Source: Micropterix aruncella
Lineage: Eukaryota > Arthropoda > Insecta > Lepidoptera > Micropterigidae
Direction: 5' to 3'
NCBI GenBank assembly: GCA_944548615.1
Contig: OX155952.1
Coordinates: 3,653,533-3,717,532 of the forward strand
DNA: 64,000 nucleotides
Shown: positions 59,201-64,000 of the stretch, piece after piece
Numbering within the stretch: position 1 is the first letter of the stretch
Layout: the number at the start of each line of letters is the position of its first letter
The notes under the pieces: model-generated
Told to the model about the DNA's origin: nothing
What the model saw: the letters and a program-made list of their open reading frames with translations, nothing else
The model's database searches: none
Program-made: the position numbers and the translations under genes

Positions 59201-60624
59201 TGAAGTGGTCACCTCTAGCAATATTATAGACGGCCAAAGATTACCTTCAATCAAACTTTTCTAGGACACCACTCTACACGCAGTCGTGTCTGGTTTTACG
59301 TCAAATCATGCGGTCTCCATCGAGTGCAAACCTTTCGTACCTTCAGGCACATGTGTAAAATCATTTGCACTTGACTCATTTCAATACCTAATACAGTACG
59401 AATTTTGTCAGTCTCAATTAATTGACGTACGGTATCAGTGTCAGATTCGGTAATCAGTGTCAGATTCGCAGTCGCTGGTCGACCTACAGGTGCATCGTCG
59501 TAGAGATGATTATGTCCACGTCTAAACTCACTGAACTACGCATATACAGAGCTACGAGATAGGGCTTCATCGCCAAATACCAATCGGAGTCTGGCAACTC
59601 TTTAACTGAGTTAAGCCGCAGCGAAAATCGTAAAAAATCAGCGCTAAAAATTTGTCGACTTAAATTCATTGTAATTCCAACAATTTTAAAAACGACGCCA
59701 TAATGAAAAGCAAATGACAATATCGTAAGTCAAAAAGTAACATATTCCCAGAGTTCCATTTTCAAAACTCGTAATTGATTTTCTATTTCTTTTATTGTAT
59801 GTAAGTGGCCAGTTCCAGAAACTTTCAGCATGGCCCACGTATCAACAATAACGCTAGCAGTGGTGACCGCTTTTTTCTAGCATGGGGAAAGAGAACCGCT
59901 CCACGATAGACTATACTGCTACAGTTTTCTCGTTGATGTCATCCTCGCGTGCCTTCGAAGACCCGTTCAGAGACTTCCTACCATATTCATCTTCGACTTC
60001 TTGCGACAATTGTACCGCAAGCATCTGACGTCACCGATGTCTCCGCTGAAGAGGTAGGTTTTACAATTGTACAATGTGTGGGATTTGGTATGGATTTTAG
60101 CATGCGTTCGAATTAGAAAATAATATTACTGTGCGCTCCGGGAGCAAGCCGCCAATATTGGTGGTTACGTAGTCAACGGTGTTCTGATGTGCAACCAAAT
60201 TTGGTCGTTACGTAGCCGAAAGGTTAATATTTGACAAGCCTGCTTTGTATACTTGCATACACCATAAAATATTCAACAATAAAATAATATGATTCCTCGA
60301 TTAGCTCACCTTCTGCGATTTATTCCACAGTACCTGCAGCGGTTCGCTTTCCCGAGCACTAGAATTCAAACCATTTCGCAACTCGGCTAGTATCGGCATG
60401 AATTCATGATTTTTATTTCTGTAAACCGTCGTCAAATTCTCAAAACGCATCAAAATATTCTCTTCAATTAAAGACTTCTCTGTCGAACGAATATTATAAG
60501 ACTTTACCATTACAATTTTATTCGCATAAATGATGTTTGCGCTGTGAAAATTGAAAACGAACGAAAAGAGAGCAATGATTAAAAACATTAATGCTATAGC
60601 AGAGATAAGAGGCCTTCGAGACAT
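55588..60624 (-). CDS. FAM20B-like glycosaminoglycan xylosylkinase (partial gene)
   Basis: Three coding exons with canonical GT-AG junctions encode 358 residues of a FAM20-family secretory-pathway kinase. Family knowledge: FAM20B phosphorylates xylose in the proteoglycan linkage region inside the Golgi. The protein has an N-terminal signal anchor, the ATP-binding Lys in VIFKPKR (residue about 159), a helix-C Glu in DRHNSE, the catalytic Asp in NRDRHHHE (about 320) and the metal-binding Asp in FLDNGKG (about 335). The Cys pattern CxYGxCxYC...CAD (232-246) and the ILAPLYQCC end match the FAM20B branch better than FAM20C. The C-terminal 50-75 residues are not in these exons (see 48222-48405). 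No stops or frameshifts, so it is probably functional. Introns are 3.9 kb and 62-64 bp. Confidence 0.88.
56275..56412 (-). CDS. FAM20B-like gene, coding exon 2
   Basis: 138 bp in phase 0 on both sides: acceptor 'attattttag' before TGG CCG, donor TTAGAG|GTAAGA. It encodes WPNKESIFPAAGKDLAQVIT and KGTQLKLLLTLE. The KGTQLKxLLxLxGxQK join with exon 3 is strongly conserved in FAM20B proteins. The intron to exon 3 is only 64 bp. Confidence 0.88.
57340..57680 (-). pseudogene. Transposase N-terminal (helix-turn-helix) fragment
   Basis: The minus strand reads MMEDFCKSNLTKLRSGVNQQ, SRHVILNIYKWLHKL, a stop, then PRKFAALVCGTSERTLDRIR and an acidic end. A stretch predicted to recognise DNA followed by 'TAxAxGxSxxTVxRI' is typical of the start of IS630/Tc1-like insect transposases. 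The catalytic part is absent. Confidence 0.5.
57965..58134 (+). repeat. Repeat family C, short copy
   Basis: Matches the last about 165 bp of 16420-17125, from 'ttttcggattaatatatagc' to 'tttataatattagtatag'. Confidence 0.85.
58160..58614 (+). repeat. Repeat family C, longer copy
   Basis: Directly follows the short copy. It matches from about position 16615 of the first copy to its end ('tctttaactatttatgcagt' ... 'tttataatattagtttagat'), with one 40-bp internal deletion. Confidence 0.85.
58830..59750 (-). pseudogene. Tc1/mariner-superfamily transposase, degenerate
   Basis: Minus-strand pieces in order: LRLNSVKELPDSDWYLAMKP and YVALYMR-type N-terminus (59700-59500), then DKIRTVLGIEMSQVQMILH, VRKVCTRWRPHDLT and RVEWC (59430-59240), then VVLHHDNASTYSAKVTEAY (58980-58920) with the second catalytic Asp, and SPDLVHYDFFLFPKIKD (about 58890-58835) with the third. 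The DN-A-x-x-x-S and YDFFLF blocks fit a DD34D mariner. Several stops and frame changes make it non-functional. No terminal repeats were identified. Confidence 0.8.
59751..60300. other. No recognisable feature (intron 1)
   Basis: Mixed composition. The string 'gttacgtag' appears twice (60163 and 60207) in a short inverted/direct context. No exon signal was found. Confidence 0.4.
60310..60624 (-). CDS. FAM20B-like gene, coding exon 1 (signal anchor)
   Basis: ATG at 60622-60624, donor AAG|GTGAGC at 60304-60310, 105 codons. MSRR is followed by a hydrophobic run (residues about 5-25, ALMFLIIALFSFVF), a typical type II signal anchor for a Golgi enzyme. The stem region is not conserved in sequence, as usual for the family. 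Phase 0 splicing puts ...LWNKSQK before WPNKESIFP, matching the 'W...VP' pattern ahead of the kinase domain. Confidence 0.75.
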
Positions 60625-60823
60625 GTTTGCGTCTCGCTACTCACTTAGTATAAAAATGTATTTAAATTTAGAAGAAATGTTCATTTACTCGTAGGTTTGT
60701 TACTTGTTAATTCGTTTATCTGTTCGCTTTTATCTACAAAATGGCGATCTCTTCAATATTTAATTAACACTTAGCCCATTTAAATTTGAATTTAATGTAG
60801 ATTTAATGTAACTGCATGAGTGG

Positions 60824-60877
<54 letters not shown>

Positions 60878-61155
60878 AAATAATGTTCAATGTACTGGCG
60901 TCACATAACAAATACATATTATATAGGTAGTCAGTACACTGCCTGATATAATATATAATAAGCTAACCTTTAACACCACTCGCAGGGAAGTAGAGCCCAT
61001 CCATATACACACTTTTGGGAATATTTTTATTCTTTTGATCGTAAAACATTGAATCTCCGTTTATTCTCAGTACTGCCTTAAATTGGGTCGAAACTGTACT
61101 TTGGGAGACTTAGGAACCAACTTTCTTTTTCCGCTGCTTTCTTTAAGCCGATGGA
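60625..61155. other. Upstream region of the FAM20B-like gene; (TA)n
   Basis: Probable 5' UTR/promoter of the minus-strand gene, but no TATA or initiator can be assigned with confidence. A (TA)n run occupies about 60829-60873. Confidence 0.4.
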
Positions 61156-61216
61156 TATACTTTATGTTAATATCATTTGGTACTACTGGTACCAAATGAT
61201 ATTACCATAAAGTATA
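61156..61216. repeat. Hairpin with 27-bp arms
   Basis: 61156-61182 ('tatactttatgttaatatca'...) pairs with 61190-61216 with one mismatch and a 7-nt loop. Confidence 0.9.
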
Positions 61217-61909
61217 CTAATGTTACTAATATTACTAATGGTAATATCGTTTGTGTTTTTTCCTAACCTTTATACTTTAGGCAAAAAAAAATATTTTTAT
61301 TTTTTTCTCTTAAAAAAAAGTAAAAAATCTCGAAATGCGGATCAAAAAGAACAAAATACCTGCTTTGTCCTGATCGATCCTGCTTGAAAACCTTTTTATT
61401 CCTACTCCTTTTTATCCTAAAGCATTAAAATGCCACTTCTCTCACAGATGAATTGATCGGAAAATGATAAAAATTACTTATATCAAAGCATATTTTTTTT
61501 AATATCTTAGGTTATCGATAGCCAAATTTACTACGGAATATTAAGTGAAACTACATAATATAATAGCACAGGTAATTACTTTTAAAAACTAACAAAACTA
61601 GATTTAAAATGTAGATACCTATTTGGAAGAAGATACTAATGTCTTCTGGAAATAATATTTTTAACCACGTGACAAGTTATCCATGTGATTTTGAATCTTA
61701 TTGAAGTTATTTGAAATTGAATGCCTGTTTTACATTTTAGTTTATAAAATTAAAGTGAAAAAAGGTTTTTTAGATGATCTATGCATTTAATATTTAATAT
61801 TTCCTTGAACGATTTAATATTACCTTAAACTAAGCACTGAACATGTTACAATTTCATTAATCACTTTTGTAATTAGACACTAAAAATATAAATTTTATGA
61901 TTCAAATTC
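61217..61909. other. No recognisable feature
   Basis: AT-rich DNA, no supported frame. Confidence 0.5.
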
Positions 61910-62515
61910 TAATACAACTAATTTTATGTATGTATATATAAATAAATACAAACGGAGCTGCCATGGAATTCACCGACCGGAGTCGGGCCCATCATAATAC
62001 TATTTTTTTACACTTCTGGGGGGTGAGCAGTGGATTCCGGACTTACGAACCGGCTGTGGTAGGTTTAGGACAGCTGTCTTGCCACATGTGAGCGTTCACC
62101 TTACCACCCATTCACTCCCCCTTCGAAGCCATAGAATTTGAGATGCGCAAATCGCAGTTTTAGATAATTTTTCTAAGAAAGAGTTGATTATTTTTCTGGA
62201 AAGGCCAAGATCTTTAAAGAGGTGAAATAGAGATTTAGCTGGCAGGCCACGAGCGCCAACTTCCACCTCGTGAAGGTGAACAGTGAAGCCGTTCCGGGTT
62301 ACGGCATTTGCAAGATCATGGTATTTATTTAATTTGTACTCGTGGTCTTTTGGGATATTTGATTCCCATGGAACAGTTAATTCTACGATAAGAGCCACCT
62401 TCCGAGATACAGAGTAAAGAGTTATATCTGGACGGAGGGCTGTGCATCCGAGACTTTCAGGGAATTTATACTGCTTAGAGACCGAATCAACCTCCAGAAT
62501 CTGTAAGCTAGATTT
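61910..62515 (-). pseudogene. Non-LTR retrotransposon ORF C-terminus and 3' UTR
   Basis: A minus-strand frame open from about 62515 to 62096. It reads FPESLGCTALRPDITLYSVS, VALIVELTVPWESNIPKDHE, KLNKYHDLANAV, then LHEVEVGARGLPAKSLFHLF. The 'LRPDIxLxS...xxxxELTVPxExxxxxxHExKxxKY' block is a familiar segment near the end of certain LINE-type polyproteins. A UTR of about 180 bp follows with a TATATAAATAAATA-like tail at about 61930. The RT itself is not present, so the copy is heavily 5'-truncated. Clade not assigned. Confidence 0.65.
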
Positions 62516-64000
62516 TTAACTAACCTATTATAATATACTACTACTATTTCTTTATGTCTATTTTATGAATCAATCTTCAAACAGCCCCACTAGTTGGGAC
62601 GCCATTTGTAAAGAAAATTTTTTCTACTACTTTTTCTTTATCTGCGAGATATGATTTTATAATCTATTTCTCGATATGTTATGTTACGATGCTTTCAATG
62701 TCTATTGGCCCACCACATTGGGACGGCATATGTCAGAGAAGATTTTACTATATCTATTTCACTATGTTACCACCATACAACGACAGTGATAATATTACCT
62801 TCAAGAGGATAGGCTTCCAATACCTTGCCTAATAATTTCCCTCTTTGTATTTACTTCCTCAATGAAACAAATCTTCTCCAATTAATAATCCATATATTAA
62901 ACCAAAATGCATATTTAAACAATTAAAATTATAACTTTTTCTATCTTAGTTTAAATACTATTATTGTGAATTATATTTATAATAATGAGCGCCTAATTCA
63001 CCACAAAATATTTACAATTTATTCTTTGAGTTATTTTCGATCGATTATTTGTCGATGACAACAATGGCTGCGTTCAGTCGATTGTTAATAAAATAATATT
63101 AATATTGATAATGCATGAGTTTAAATCTCCGCCGTGAAATTCGACAATTAGATTCTAATCCTTTATTTAATTAAATGTGTTCAATGTCAATTTATATTGA
63201 AACATGAATCGTAATGTTTACATACAACAATAAAATTACTTATAAACTAACACACTGTTAACTAGTCGATGGCGTTCCAGTGATATAATGAATTTAAATG
63301 ACCGCAGTCGCTAATGCCCGATATAAACTACGACCTGGTTACCATTCAGTCCACTGAATGTCCATATGGTTTTCGTTCTATTATTTCTATTAATACTATT
63401 CCCTCCCCGTTATCTTTGAAACCCCATCGATCAGTCAAAACAAAAAAAACCTTAATATAATCTACAATTTTCCTTATCTTTAATTTTATTCTAACATTCA
63501 GTATAATTCGAATGTTTCCTTAACTAGTTTCCAAATTCAAAGCACATTATATAATGGCTGGTGTCTGAATCAACGGAGTTAGCAAAGGCTAACTCTCTTC
63601 CAAATTAAATAATAGTCTGACTAGAGGTTTACCTCGTAGAACTATCAACGACTATTCATACCAATCGATGTTAAATGCCTCATTTTTAGTTAACGTGCAA
63701 ATATGTAGAAATCACGCATTTACGTTACAACTACTTAACATTCTAATAATTTCAACAAACCCACAAAACTCGAATATTTATAACCCCAAAAAATATACAA
63801 CAATGACAATATCGGTTGCTAGCTTCGGCCCAAATAATTAAATAACGCCAGCTTCGGCAAAATAAACTTACATATTTTTAGTACATCTTTGCCGACAATG
63901 ACTCTCGGCTATACTTCCCGTATTTACAGCTGCATTCACATTATGCACTTATAACTAATGTCAATTTCTTCGATGCGTGTCGCTTTTCTAGAAATCTGCC
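62516..64000. other. No gene recognised
   Basis: AT-rich. The string 'gctagcttcggccc' / 'gccagcttcggc' occurs twice near 63820 and 63848, and a related 'tagcttcggcccaac' is in repeat family B, so a fragment of that family may be here. No frame is supported. Confidence 0.45.

Larger units (their letters stand above)
56413..60309 (-). other. Intron 1 of the FAM20B-like gene, transposon-filled
   Basis: A 3.9-kb intron between a GTGAGC donor and a TTTTAG acceptor. It holds a GC-rich 'ccgaggcgg' repeat element (56640-58826) with a transposase start and two family C repeats inside it, and a mariner relic (58830-59750). No other exon is recognisable. Confidence 0.75.

Overview
This is eukaryotic nuclear DNA, most likely from an insect and plausibly a lepidopteran. 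The evidence is the low GC content, an intron-containing gene with GT-AG splice sites, and a dense mix of CR1/Jockey-type LINEs, a BEL/Pao LTR element, PIF/Harbinger, piggyBac, hAT and Tc1/mariner relics, foldback MITEs and satellites. The species assignment is inference. There are no bacterial operons, rRNAs or CRISPR arrays. Host coding capacity is very small; most recognisable sequence is transposon-derived and usually broken.

Layout. 0-6.5 kb: repeat fragments, an interrupted RNase H LINE tail, a MITE and a 5'-truncated LINE with an open RT frame. 6.5-12.9 kb: a complete BEL/Pao insertion with 849-bp LTRs, a 5-bp target duplication, a tRNA-Tyr-type primer site and a polypurine tract. Its polyprotein is broken by a 52-bp snap-back duplication, and the integrase has been deleted. 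It sits inside another LINE. 13.8-15.0 kb: a degenerate PIF/Harbinger element. 16-17.1 kb: two interspersed repeats. 17.7-22.5 kb: an almost full-length CR1-like LINE on the minus strand, inactivated by one frameshift and two stops. 22.6-25.1 kb: a tRNA-like sequence, 119-bp and 36-bp tandem repeats and a second MITE copy. 26-31.6 kb: a transposase relic and several LINE fragments, including a plus-strand LINE with an intact RT frame. 31.6-45.9 kb: mostly unannotatable AT-rich DNA with foldbacks, a Harbinger-like MITE, a 122-bp satellite carrying CTCF-like motifs, a second RNase H LINE tail and four scattered members of one GC-richer repeat family (the first lies at 1.1 kb). 46.4-54.8 kb: a hAT relic, hairpins, and piggyBac-like fragments separated by a 619-bp tandem array between two long (TA)n tracts.

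The one convincing host gene is a FAM20B-like glycosaminoglycan xylosylkinase on the minus strand. Coding exons lie at 60310-60624, 56275-56412 and 55588-56210, with a weaker candidate terminal exon at 48222-48405. Its kinase residues, cysteines, splice sites and phases are preserved, while its long introns are filled with the repeats described here. From 60.6 kb to the end there is only a LINE terminus on the minus strand, a short hairpin and AT-rich DNA.

No clearly new multi-gene system is visible. The observations most worth following are the integrase-less BEL/Pao copy with apparently identical LTRs, the near-perfect 89-bp-arm hairpin, the satellite with periodic CTCF-like motifs, and the candidate last exon of the kinase gene.
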